From assembly GCF_900106065.1 (NCBI RefSeq), contig NZ_LT629796.1, positions 5,866,501 through 5,930,500 of the forward strand: a DNA stretch of 64,000 bases, written 5' to 3'. The notes beneath the pieces are model-generated. The model did no database searches, was not told the DNA's origin, and worked only from the letters and a program-made list of their open reading frames with translations. The position numbers were made by a program, and so were the translations under genes. Positions 1 to 8,148 of the stretch are shown piece by piece (position 1 is the stretch's first letter; the number at the start of each line of letters is the position of its first letter). The stretch is from Pseudomonas mandelii (GTDB lineage Bacteria > Pseudomonadota > Gammaproteobacteria > Pseudomonadales > Pseudomonadaceae).

Positions 1-140
1 TGCGTGACGCGGCACTGGTAGGCGCGCATGCCAGCCTGGCCCTGAGCCGGGACATTCGCGTGAACCTCGATTACACCGGCCAACTGGCCAGCCGCGAGAA
101 GAGCCATGGCGTAGGGCTGAGCCTCAATTGGCAGTTTTAA
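1..140 (+). CDS. autotransporter, C-terminal fragment (cut by window edge)
   Basis: Only the last 45 codons are present, reading in the frame that ends with TAA at 138-140. The peptide ends in Gly-Leu-Ser-Leu-Asn-Trp-Gln-Phe. That is the alternating, Phe-terminated last strand of an outer-membrane beta-barrel, as recognised by the BAM machinery. It closely matches the C-terminus of the complete autotransporter that follows, with shared features such as an HGVGL segment and a terminal WQF, so the two genes are tandem paralogues. In fluorescent pseudomonads two such S8 autotransporters usually lie between the aprDEF type I exporter and a lipase gene. The exporter would then lie upstream of this window, which is inference. 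Confidence 0.8.
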   Translation, partial: RDAALVGAHASLALSRDIRVNLDYTGQLASREKSHGVGLSLNWQF

Positions 141-173
141 AAACACGAACAAAAAACGTGGCAAACATTAAAT

Positions 174-319
174 GTGGCGAGGGAGCTTGCTCCCGCTGGG
201 TGGCGAAGCCGCCCCGAAACTGGCAGCGGTGATTTGGCAGACAAAACGCATCAGCCGGGCTCGCGACTGCTGCGCAGCCGAACGGGACGATGCGGCGTTC
301 CGACAAGCCCCCTCGCCAC
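174..319. repeat. degenerate REP/REPIN-like inverted repeat
   Basis: A left arm of 24 bases begins GTGGCGAGGGAGCTTGCTCC at 174. It is answered by a decayed right arm ending CCCCTCGCCAC at 319. The same left arm recurs exactly at 39421. The element fills most of the gap between the two autotransporter genes. Confidence 0.6.
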
Positions 320-355
320 AGGGATTTTGGCAAGACAACTAAGGATGGTCACTGT

Positions 356-3300
356 ATGAAAGTTAAGAACAACAACTTATTCGCCTTGAAAGCACTCAAC
401 CGAGCCCTGCTTTGTGCACTGGCTTCAGTAGGCACCGCACAAGCGGTGCCCTACGTGGAAAGCGGCAAAGCAGGCGATCCCAACAGTTGGCGTAGCGCTG
501 AGTTCAACGCTGACTGGGGCCTGGGCGGCATCAATGCCCAGGATGCCTACGCCGCCGGTTACAGCGGCAAAGGCGTGAAACTGGGGATCTTCGATCAACC
601 GGTTTACGCCCAGCATCCGGAGTTTTCCGGTGCCAACAAGGTCGTCACTCTGGTCACCCGCGGCATCCGCGAATACACCGACCCGTACATCCCGGTCAAA
701 GCCGGCGATGCGTTTGTGTATGACGGTTCGCCCTCGGTCGGCTACGACGGCAAGCTCGGCTCCCACGGCACTCACGTCGGCGGGATCGCGGCGGGCAGCC
801 GTGACGGCAATCCAATGCACGGCGTGGCGTACAACGCGCAAATCATCAGTGCCGACAACGGCGACCCGGGCCCCGAAGACGGGATCATCCTCGGCAACGA
901 CGGCGCGGTGTACAAGGCCGGTTGGGATGCATTGATCGCCAGCGGGGCGCGGATCATCAACAACAGCTGGGGCATCGGCATCACCGATCGCTTCGACCTG
1001 GGCGGCCGCGACCCGGCGTATCCGCACTTCACCGTGCAGGACGCGCAACTGCAATTCAATCAGATCCAACCCATCCTCGGCACGCGCCAGGGCGGTGCCT
1101 ATGACGGTGCCATCGCGGCCGCTCGCAGCGGCATCGTGACGATCTTCGCCGCCGGCAACGACTACAACCTCAACAACCCGGATGCCATTGCAGGCCTCGG
1201 TTATTTCGTCCCCGAAATCGCACCGAACTGGATGACCGTCGCGGCCTTGCAGAAGAACCCGGACCTCAACAGCCCGGACCTCTACAACATCAGCACCTTC
1301 TCGTCGCGTTGCGGCTACACCGCGAGTTTCTGCGTGTCGGCACCGGGCAGCAAGATCTTCAGCGCAGTCATCGGCGGCACCAATGCCGATAACATGACCA
1401 TCGGCTACGCCAACAAAAACGGCACCTCCATGGCGGCGCCGCACGTCGCGGGCGCGGTGGCGGTGCTGATGGAACGCTTCCCGTACATGACTGGCGCCCA
1501 GGTTGCCAGCGTGCTGCGCACCACGGCCACCGACATGGGCGCACCGGGTGTCGACGCGCTGTATGGCTGGGGCATGATCAACCTGCGCAAAGGCATCGAT
1601 GGCCCGGCGATGTTGGTCACCGAGCAAGACATACCCGAGGAGTTCCGCATCCAGGGCGCCTACGGCTCCAGCCAGTTTGTCGCGGACTTGCCCGGCATCG
1701 GCGCGATTATCGATGCGGGCAAACCGACCGAGCGCGTCTGTAATGACGTGCAGTGTGGCCGGGACGTCTGGCGCAACGACATTTCCGGCCACGGCGGCCT
1801 GACCAAGCAGGGCATCGGCACGCTGGTGCTGACCGGCGCTAACACTTACGCCGGCCCGACGCTGGTCAATCAGGGGCGATTGGCGATCAACGGCTCGCTG
1901 CTCTCGGCGGTCACCGTCAACGACAGCGGGATCCTCGGCGGTAACGGCCGCATCGGCGCATTGACCGCGAAAAGCGGCGGCACCGTGGCCCCCGGCAATT
2001 CCATCGGCACCTTGCAGGTCTCGGGTGACGTGACGTTCGAGCCGGGCTCGACCTACGCCGTGGAATTGTCGCCGACCAGCAGCGACCAGATCATCGCGGG
2101 CGGTAAAGCAGTGATCGAAGGCGCGACTGTCAGCCTGTCCCTGGAAAACAGCCCGACCTTGCTGACCACCAGCGACGTGCAATCGCTGCTTGGCAATCAA
2201 TACAACATCCTGCAAGCAGCTGGCGGCATCGAAGGGCGGTTTGGCGCAGTCCTGCCGAACTACCTGTTCATCGGCGGCGCGCTCGACTACTCGGCAACTG
2301 GCATCCAACTGGCGGTAGAGCGCAACGCCGCGTCCTTCGCCAGCGTCGGCCAGACCCCGAACCAACGTGCCGTCGCTGCCGCTGCCGAGCAACTGGGCGC
2401 GGGCAATCCGCTCTATGAAACCCTGTTGCTGTCGCCAACCGCTGCCGTCGCGCAACAAGCCTTCCAGCAACTGTCCGGTGAGATTCATCCGGCGATCGGC
2501 ACGTTGCTGATCAACGACAGCCGTTACCTGCGCGATGCCGTCGGCGAACGCCTGCGTGAGCGTGATCTGTTCGATGCCGCGGCACCCACCGATGACCGCA
2601 GCAATGCCTGGGTCAAAGTCCTCGGCGCCTGGGGCAAGAGCGACGGCGGGCATGACAACGCCAGTTCCACCAGCTCCATCGGCGGCTTGCTGGCCGGTGT
2701 CGACGGTCTGATCACTGAAGATACGCGGCTCGGTTTCGTCACCGGGTATAGCGACAGCTCGTTGAGCATGGGCGATGGCACGCATTCGTCGGCCTCGGTC
2801 GACAGCTACCACTTGGGCGCCTACCTGGGCCATGAAATCGATGCACTGCGCTTGAGTGTCGGCGGCGCTTATAGCTGGCATCGCATCGATGTGAAACGTG
2901 ACCTGCAATTCGGTGATGTCAGCGGCAAACAGAAATCCAAACGCGATGCGACCACCGCCCAGCTGTTTACCGAAGCCGCGTATCGCCTGGACCTGCAACC
3001 GCTGTCCCTGGAACCGTTTGCCAACCTGGCTTACGTGCACCTCAACCGCGACAGCTTCACCGAGAAAGGCGATGCCGCCGCGCTCAAGGGGGGCGAAGAC
3101 AACCGCGACGCCGTGCTCTCGACCCTCGGTGTGCGGGCGAGCAAAGCCATTGCCCTGTCGGACAAACAGCAACTGGAACTGTCCGGCACCCTGGGCTGGC
3201 AGCACAACCTGAGCAACACCCGTTCCGAAGACCACCTGGCCTTCGCCAACGGCAATACCGGGTTCAGCGTGCAGAGCGTGTCCCTGGATCGTAACGCCGC

Positions 3301-3427
3301 CGTCATTGGTGCGCGCGCCGGTCTGGCGGTGGCCAAGGATGTGCGTGTAAGCCTGGATTACAACGGACTGCTGGGCTCCAACGAGAAAGACCACGGTGTA
3401 GGTCTGACACTCGACTGGCAGTTCTGA
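356..3427 (+). CDS. subtilisin-like (S8) serine protease autotransporter
   Basis: A 1023-residue type Va secreted protease. I start it at ATG 356, with AAGGA at 341, rather than at the upstream in-frame ATG, because only this start puts a signal peptide (Lys-rich start, Leu/Ala core, AQA cleavage) at the N-terminus. The passenger is a subtilase: catalytic Asp80 (IFDQP), His137 (SHGTHVGG) and Ser358 (NGTSMAAPHVAG). After about residue 490 comes a passenger-associated repeat (GTLVLTGANTYAG) typical of beta-helical stems. The last ~280 residues form the autotransporter beta-barrel, ending WQF. It follows a paralogue's tail and precedes two RTX lipases by 24 bp, so an exoenzyme operon is likely. 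In related strains these genes are called prtA/prtB. The substrate cannot be read from sequence. Confidence 0.93.
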   Translation: MKVKNNNLFALKALNRALLCALASVGTAQAVPYVESGKAGDPNSWRSAEFNADWGLGGINAQDAYAAGYSGKGVKLGIFDQPVYAQHPEFSGANKVVTLVTRGIREYTDPYIPVKAGDAFVYDGSPSVGYDGKLGSHGTHVGGIAAGSRDGNPMHGVAYNAQIISADNGDPGPEDGIILGNDGAVYKAGWDALIASGARIINNSWGIGITDRFDLGGRDPAYPHFTVQDAQLQFNQIQPILGTRQGGAYDGAIAAARSGIVTIFAAGNDYNLNNPDAIAGLGYFVPEIAPNWMTVAALQKNPDLNSPDLYNISTFSSRCGYTASFCVSAPGSKIFSAVIGGTNADNMTIGYANKNGTSMAAPHVAGAVAVLMERFPYMTGAQVASVLRTTATDMGAPGVDALYGWGMINLRKGIDGPAMLVTEQDIPEEFRIQGAYGSSQFVADLPGIGAIIDAGKPTERVCNDVQCGRDVWRNDISGHGGLTKQGIGTLVLTGANTYAGPTLVNQGRLAINGSLLSAVTVNDSGILGGNGRIGALTAKSGGTVAPGNSIGTLQVSGDVTFEPGSTYAVELSPTSSDQIIAGGKAVIEGATVSLSLENSPTLLTTSDVQSLLGNQYNILQAAGGIEGRFGAVLPNYLFIGGALDYSATGIQLAVERNAASFASVGQTPNQRAVAAAAEQLGAGNPLYETLLLSPTAAVAQQAFQQLSGEIHPAIGTLLINDSRYLRDAVGERLRERDLFDAAAPTDDRSNAWVKVLGAWGKSDGGHDNASSTSSIGGLLAGVDGLITEDTRLGFVTGYSDSSLSMGDGTHSSASVDSYHLGAYLGHEIDALRLSVGGAYSWHRIDVKRDLQFGDVSGKQKSKRDATTAQLFTEAAYRLDLQPLSLEPFANLAYVHLNRDSFTEKGDAAALKGGEDNRDAVLSTLGVRASKAIALSDKQQLELSGTLGWQHNLSNTRSEDHLAFANGNTGFSVQSVSLDRNAAVIGARAGLAVAKDVRVSLDYNGLLGSNEKDHGVGLTLDWQF

Positions 3428-3451
3428 TTTAACGCAAAGGAAGCAAACAAC

Positions 3452-5140
3452 ATGGGACTGTTTGATTACAAAAATGCTGACGGCAAGGCGCTGTACAGCG
3501 ACGCCATCGCCCTGACGCTGTATGCGTACACGCCAACCGGTCAGCCACTGCCGGCCACCGCGTGGGCGCCGATTGGCGCCAAGCAGCTGGGTTATCAAGG
3601 CAAGGTCGGTGCTCAGGGCACTTTCTATGGTGAGAAGGACGGCTTCACCAGCGCCGAAGCCGAAGTGCTCGGCAAGTACGACACGGCGGGCAAGCTGATC
3701 GGTATCGGCATTGCCTTCCGGGGCACCGGAGGCCTGGGGTACAGCGACACCTTCGGCGACATGAAGAACAACCTGCTGGCCGCCGTCGGCCCGGTGGATT
3801 ACGCGACGAATTACGCGAAAAACGCCTTTGACAACTTGCTCAAGGACGTTGCCGCGTTTTCCATCGCCCATGGCCTGAGCGCCAGGGATGTCATGGTCAG
3901 CGGCCATAGCCTCGGCGGGTTGGGGGTCAACAGCCTCGCCGAATTGAGCGGCAACAACTGGGGCGGCTTCTACAAGGACGCCAATTACATCGCGTTCGCC
4001 TCACCGACCCAGAGCGCTACAGGCAACAACGTGTTGAACATCGGCTACGAGAACGACCCGGTGTTCCGGGTGCTCGACGGCACCACGTTCAGCAGTGGGT
4101 CCTTGGGCAAGCACGACGGTCATCAGGATTCGGCGACCAACAACATCGTCAACTTCAACGACCAGTACGCGTCCACCGCGCAGAACCTGGTGCCGTTCAG
4201 CATCCTCAATCCGCTGAACTGGTCAGCCCATGGCTCGTTGGGCTATGCCGACGGTTTGAACCGGGTGATCGACTCGCGGTTCTACGACCTCACCGACAAG
4301 GACTCAACGCTGATCGTCTCGAACCTGGCGGAGTCGTCCCGGGGCACCACCTGGGTCGAGGACCTCGGACGCAGCGGCGAACCCCACACCGGCAGCACCT
4401 TCATCATTGGCACCGACAGCGACGATTTGCTCAAGGGCGGTGCCGGCAATGACTTCATCGAAGGTCGCGACGGTAACGACCGCTTGCGCGACGACGGCGG
4501 CTACAACCTTCTGCTGGGCGGCAAGGGCAGCAACACCTTCGAATTGCAGAAGCCGTTGCAGAACTTCAGTTTTGCCAACGACGGCGACGGCACCCTGTAC
4601 GTGCGCGATGCCTATGGTGGCATCAGCATGACCCGCGACATCGGCTCGCTGGTGAGCAAGGAGTCGGGTTCATGGTGGGGCAGCAAGGAGGTGACTTACA
4701 GCGTCACCGCCAATGGCTTGCTCAACGGCAGTGAATTGACCCACTACAACCACTCGCTCAACGGTGACGCCTACGGCAACACACTGGCGGCCAGCGTCGA
4801 CGGCGATTGGTTGTTCGGTCATGCCGGCGACGACCTGCTGCGCAGCGACAAAAGCCAGGTGACCTTCGTCGGTGGCGCGGGCAACGACCTGATGCAGGCC
4901 TCGGGAGGCCACAACACTTTCCTGTTCAGCGGCGCCTTCGGTTTCGACGCGATCAATGGCTACCAGGGCAACGACAAGCTGGTGTTCCTCGGCGTTCAGG
5001 GCGCGGGGCAGGGTTATGACTACAAGCAACACGCTTCGCAGTCGGGCCATGACACGGTGCTGAAAGTGGGCGATTTTGCCGTCACCCTGGTGGGAGTAGG
5101 ACTGGACAGCCTGTCGGCGTCAGGCATCACGTTTGCGTAA
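3452..5140 (+). CDS. class I.3 RTX lipase / polyurethanase-like esterase, short form
   Basis: A 562-residue extracellular lipase. An AAAGGA lies upstream of ATG 3452. The alpha/beta-hydrolase domain has the GHSLGG nucleophile elbow (Ser153), Asp202 in ENDPVF and His260, matching the triad of the neighbouring long lipase. C-terminal RTX nonapeptides (GGAGNDFIEG, GRDGND) bind calcium and form a beta-roll. The protein ends in the hydrophobic type I signal DSLSASGITFA. There is no N-terminal signal peptide, which fits export by an AprDEF-type ABC system. Compared with its neighbour it lacks about 54 residues after position ~32, the region holding lid 1 in the longer family. It resembles PueB-type enzymes. 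Family and export route are secure, substrate preference is not. Confidence 0.93.
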   Translation: MGLFDYKNADGKALYSDAIALTLYAYTPTGQPLPATAWAPIGAKQLGYQGKVGAQGTFYGEKDGFTSAEAEVLGKYDTAGKLIGIGIAFRGTGGLGYSDTFGDMKNNLLAAVGPVDYATNYAKNAFDNLLKDVAAFSIAHGLSARDVMVSGHSLGGLGVNSLAELSGNNWGGFYKDANYIAFASPTQSATGNNVLNIGYENDPVFRVLDGTTFSSGSLGKHDGHQDSATNNIVNFNDQYASTAQNLVPFSILNPLNWSAHGSLGYADGLNRVIDSRFYDLTDKDSTLIVSNLAESSRGTTWVEDLGRSGEPHTGSTFIIGTDSDDLLKGGAGNDFIEGRDGNDRLRDDGGYNLLLGGKGSNTFELQKPLQNFSFANDGDGTLYVRDAYGGISMTRDIGSLVSKESGSWWGSKEVTYSVTANGLLNGSELTHYNHSLNGDAYGNTLAASVDGDWLFGHAGDDLLRSDKSQVTFVGGAGNDLMQASGGHNTFLFSGAFGFDAINGYQGNDKLVFLGVQGAGQGYDYKQHASQSGHDTVLKVGDFAVTLVGVGLDSLSASGITFA

Positions 5141-5167
5141 AGGCTGCATGCACTAAATGCTCTGGGG

Positions 5168-5185
5168 CGCCTCGTGAATGAGGCG
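5168..5185 (+). terminator. possible weak hairpin between the lipase genes
   Basis: CGCCTC and GAGGCG pair around a six-base loop in the 96-bp gap between the two lipase genes. There is no T-tract, so this is at most an attenuating or RNA-processing structure. Confidence 0.25.
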
Positions 5186-5236
5186 TCCTGGTTGTGAGCT
5201 ATCTCTGACAATTCCAACAAAAGAGAGGCAATACCA

Positions 5237-7090
5237 ATGGGTGTGTATGACTACAAAAACTTCGGCACAGCCGATTCCAAAGCGTTATTCACCGACGCGA
5301 TGGCGATCACGCTGTATTCCTATCACAACCTCGACAATGGCTTTGCCACCGGCTACCAGCACAATGGCTTCGGCCTGGGCTTGCCGGCGACTTTGGTTAC
5401 CGCGCTGCTGGGCGGCACCGATTCTCAAGGCGTGATCCCCGGCATTCCCTGGAACCCCGATTCGGAAAAAGCCGCCCTGGAGGCCGTGCAAAAAGCCGGC
5501 TGGACGCCCATCACGGCCTCGCAACTGGGTTATGACGGCAAGGTCGACGCTCGCGGAACGTTCTTCGGCGAGAAGGCCGGGTACACCAGCGCGCAGGTCG
5601 AAATCCTCGGCAAGTACGATGCTCAAGGCCATCTCAGCGAAATCGGCATCGCCTTTCGCGGCACCAGCGGCCCGCGGGAAATCTTGATCGGCGATTCCAT
5701 CGGCGACGTGATCAACGATCTGCTGGCGGCGCTAGGTCCCAAGGATTATGCGAAAAACTATGTGGGCGAAGCCTTCGGCAATCTGCTCGGCGACGTCATG
5801 GCATTTGCCCAGGCCAATGGCCTGTCGGGCAAAAACGTGCTGGTCAGCGGCCACAGCCTCGGCGGGCTGGCGGTCAACAGCCTGGCGGACTTGAGCGCGG
5901 AGAAGTGGTCCGGGTTCTACCAGGATTCCAACTACATCGCCTACGCGTCCCCGACCCAGAGCAGCACCGACAAAGTGCTCAATGTCGGCTATGAGAACGA
6001 CCCGGTGTTTCGGGCCCTGGACGGTTCATCCTTCAACCTGTCGTCGGTGGGTGTGCACGATGCCGCCAAGGCCTCGGCGACCGATAACATCGTCAGCTTC
6101 AACGATCACTACGCCTCGACCGCATGGAATGTGCTGCCGTTCTCCATCCTCAACATCCCGACCTGGATCTCGCACTTGCCGACCGCCTATGGCGACGGCA
6201 TGAACCGGGTGATCGAATCGAAGTTCTACGACCTCACCAGCAAGGACTCGACGATCGTCGTCGCCAATCTCTCGGACCCGGCACGCGCCAATACCTGGGT
6301 TCAGGACCTCAATCGCAACGCCGAAACCCACAAGGGCAGTACCTTCATCATCGGCAGCGACGGCAACGACCTGATTCAGGGTGGCAAGGGCAACGACTAC
6401 CTGGAGGGTCGTGACGGTAACGACACCTTCCGTGACGGTGGCGGCTACAACATCGTATTGGGTGGCAAGGGCAGCAACGTGCTGGACTTGCAGCAGTCGG
6501 TGAAAAATTTCAACTTTGCCAACGATGGCGCCGGCACCCTCTATGTTCGTGACGCCAATGGCGGTATCAGCATCACCCGAGACATCGGCAGTATTGTCAC
6601 CAAGGAACCGGGGTTCTTGTGGGGGCTGTTCAAGGATGATGTGACACACAGCGTGACGGCCAATGGACTTGCCGTCGGCAACAACCTGACGTCATACGCG
6701 TCATCGGTGAAGGGCGGCACGGGGGCCGATACGCTCAAGGCGCATACGACGGGCGATTGGTTGTTCGGTCTGGACGGCAACGATCATTTGATCGGCGGCC
6801 AGGGCAACGATGTGTTTGTGGGCGGGGCGGGGAATGACCTGATGGAATCGGGGGGCGGGCTTGATACGTTCCTGTTCAGCGGTGCGTTTGGTCAGGACCG
6901 GGTGGTGGGGTATCAGGCAAACGACAAGCTGGTATTCCTCGGGGTTCAGGGGGTCGCGCCGAATGATGACTATCGGGCTCATGCCACGACGGTGGGGCAG
7001 GATACGGTGCTGACGTTTGGCGGGGATTCGGTGACGTTGGTGGGAGTTGGGCTGGACAGTTTGTCTGGCGCCGGGATCGTAATCGCCTGA
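5237..7090 (+). CDS. pueA: class I.3 RTX lipase / polyurethanase, long form (PueA / MIS38-lipase type)
   Basis: A 617-residue calcium-dependent triacylglycerol lipase. This is exactly the length of the MIS38-type and PueA family members. The triad falls on the family positions: Ser207 in GHSLGG, Asp255 in ENDPVF and His313 in SHLPTAYGDG. The N-terminal insertion (residues ~32-90) missing from the upstream paralogue carries lid 1. RTX repeats (GGKGNDYLEG, GGQGNDVFVGGAGND) occupy the C-terminal third, and the chain ends DSLSGAGIVIA, a type I secretion signal. It lies 96 bp behind the short lipase and is probably co-transcribed with it. A short secreted protein of unknown function follows. Some relatives also degrade polyester polyurethane dispersions, so the symbol is by family resemblance. 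Confidence 0.93.
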   Translation: MGVYDYKNFGTADSKALFTDAMAITLYSYHNLDNGFATGYQHNGFGLGLPATLVTALLGGTDSQGVIPGIPWNPDSEKAALEAVQKAGWTPITASQLGYDGKVDARGTFFGEKAGYTSAQVEILGKYDAQGHLSEIGIAFRGTSGPREILIGDSIGDVINDLLAALGPKDYAKNYVGEAFGNLLGDVMAFAQANGLSGKNVLVSGHSLGGLAVNSLADLSAEKWSGFYQDSNYIAYASPTQSSTDKVLNVGYENDPVFRALDGSSFNLSSVGVHDAAKASATDNIVSFNDHYASTAWNVLPFSILNIPTWISHLPTAYGDGMNRVIESKFYDLTSKDSTIVVANLSDPARANTWVQDLNRNAETHKGSTFIIGSDGNDLIQGGKGNDYLEGRDGNDTFRDGGGYNIVLGGKGSNVLDLQQSVKNFNFANDGAGTLYVRDANGGISITRDIGSIVTKEPGFLWGLFKDDVTHSVTANGLAVGNNLTSYASSVKGGTGADTLKAHTTGDWLFGLDGNDHLIGGQGNDVFVGGAGNDLMESGGGLDTFLFSGAFGQDRVVGYQANDKLVFLGVQGVAPNDDYRAHATTVGQDTVLTFGGDSVTLVGVGLDSLSGAGIVIA

Positions 7091-7115
7091 GGGTGATGTG
7101 GCGCCGGTAAGGGCC

Positions 7116-7186
7116 TCTTCGCGGTCAAGCCTCGCTCCTGCAGGGTTGTGCGATTCCTTGTAGGAGCGAGGCTTGCCCGCGAAGAA
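7116..7186. repeat. REP doublet (REPIN)
   Basis: Imperfect arms pair TCTTCGCGG...GCCTCGCTCC with GGAGCGAGGCTTGCCCGCGAAGA around a short central segment. A near-identical right arm, with the same GAAGAAC.ATAACGCGGT tail, recurs at ~7696-7735. The gene between them is therefore flanked by direct copies. It may act as an mRNA-stabilising hairpin behind the lipase operon. Confidence 0.75.
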
Positions 7187-7290
7187 CAATAACGCGGTAA
7201 ACCTGCCTGAGCACGTGACCCGACAGTCACCTGCGGACTCCAATACCTTGCAACAACAGGATTGAGTACTGGATCAGGAGATTACGCAAC

Positions 7291-7653
7291 GTGAGTAACA
7301 GCAAGAAGCACCTCATCGGTCTGGCGCTGGCCCTGTTATCAGGAAGTGCCGCCGCGGAGTTGCCTCATAGCTCGATTTTGAGCCGCTATGGCATGACGCC
7401 AGATCAACTGCCGACACCGGCACCGTCGGAACCCGCCGACCCGCTGGTAGAAAAAAGCCGTTTCCAGCTCCAGCCGGAAGAGCCTTTTGTGACGTTTCGC
7501 TCGGGGGAAAAGCAGCCGGAGATGACAGGCAACATCAGCATCGACCACGCGATGCAGCAGGATTACGAGCGCTGCCAGAAGATTCATGAAGAACTGAGGA
7601 GGCGGGGAGGGAAGTTCATCTCCTGCGATAACAGTACGCCGTGGATGCCGTAG
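7291..7653 (+). CDS. small secreted protein of unknown function
   Basis: A 120-residue protein starting at GTG 7291 with CAGGAG about 10 bases upstream. The N-terminus has two lysines, a Leu/Ala-rich core and an AAA cleavage motif (SGSAAAELPHS), so it is probably exported to the periplasm. The mature part is polar, contains only two Cys (in YERCQKI and FISCDNS), and has no motif I recognise. Two cysteines ~21 residues apart could form a disulfide in the periplasm, which is inference. It is isolated between two REP doublets, so it is likely a single transcription unit. Function unknown. Confidence 0.7.
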   Translation: MSNSKKHLIGLALALLSGSAAAELPHSSILSRYGMTPDQLPTPAPSEPADPLVEKSRFQLQPEEPFVTFRSGEKQPEMTGNISIDHAMQQDYERCQKIHEELRRRGGKFISCDNSTPWMP

Positions 7654-7663
7654 ATTCTCGGTC

Positions 7664-7722
7664 TCTTCGCGGGCCAGCCTCACATCGCACAACCCTGTAG
7701 GAGCGAGGCTGCCCGCGAAGAA
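7664..7722. repeat. REP doublet (REPIN)
   Basis: The left arm TTCGCGGGCcAGCCTC and right arm GAGGCTGCCCGCGAA lie in the gap between the secreted-protein gene and the convergent lipoprotein gene. It belongs to the same family as the element at 7116 and is probably a bidirectional 3' boundary. Confidence 0.7.
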
Positions 7723-7736
7723 CGATAACGCGGTTC

Positions 7737-7961
7737 TCAGTCTTCCTCGCGGACCGTGGCCACATCTTTGGCATTGACCTTCACCTTCGCGCCGGAAATA
7801 TCCTCAAACTCGTAAAACCCGTCCTTGGTTTTGGTTTTCGGCATATCCTCGGTCAAATACTGGGTGCCGTTCTGCAGCGTCACCACCGTTGGCGTGGAGC
7901 AACCGGCCAGTGCCAGGAAGGCTGCCGCTGCCAAAGGCAAACCCAGAGTCTTGATATTCAT
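7737..7961 (-). CDS. YgdI/YgdR-type small lipoprotein
   Basis: A 74-residue lipoprotein. The start is ATG at 7961-7959, preceded by GAGGTGG, in preference to the in-frame GTG two codons upstream. The N-terminus has a signal peptide with lipobox LALAGC, so the Cys is acylated and the protein anchored in the envelope. The mature domain (VVTLQNGTQYLTEDMPK ... GFYEFEDISGAKVKVNAKDV) is the small SH3-like beta fold of the DUF903/YgdI family. Family members are envelope proteins without an assigned reaction. It stands alone, convergent to the upstream secreted-protein gene. Confidence 0.87.
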   Translation of the reverse strand: MNIKTLGLPLAAAAFLALAGCSTPTVVTLQNGTQYLTEDMPKTKTKDGFYEFEDISGAKVKVNAKDVATVREED

Positions 7962-8148
7962 ACCCACCTCTCAAATGCGTGAAAAAAGCCGCTATGCCGG
8001 TTGGTGCCGTGGAACGGCAGAAAGTTCGATGGCCCCCTGAAAATAGCCAAATAGCGCCGCCGCTTATCCTTTTCCGTTTGCACCCAACGCGCTGTAACTG
8101 GTATCTGTACGCATAACCAGTACTCGCTCGCCATGGCCCTTTTTTCCT

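Noticed and set aside
425..3907. A 1160-codon open frame on the minus strand opposite the autotransporter and first lipase
   Set aside because: It is antisense to two genes with complete catalytic motifs, has no family motif, and reflects the high GC of codon third positions. Similar long antisense frames elsewhere (for example 21328-22674 and 62294-63919) were discarded for the same reason.
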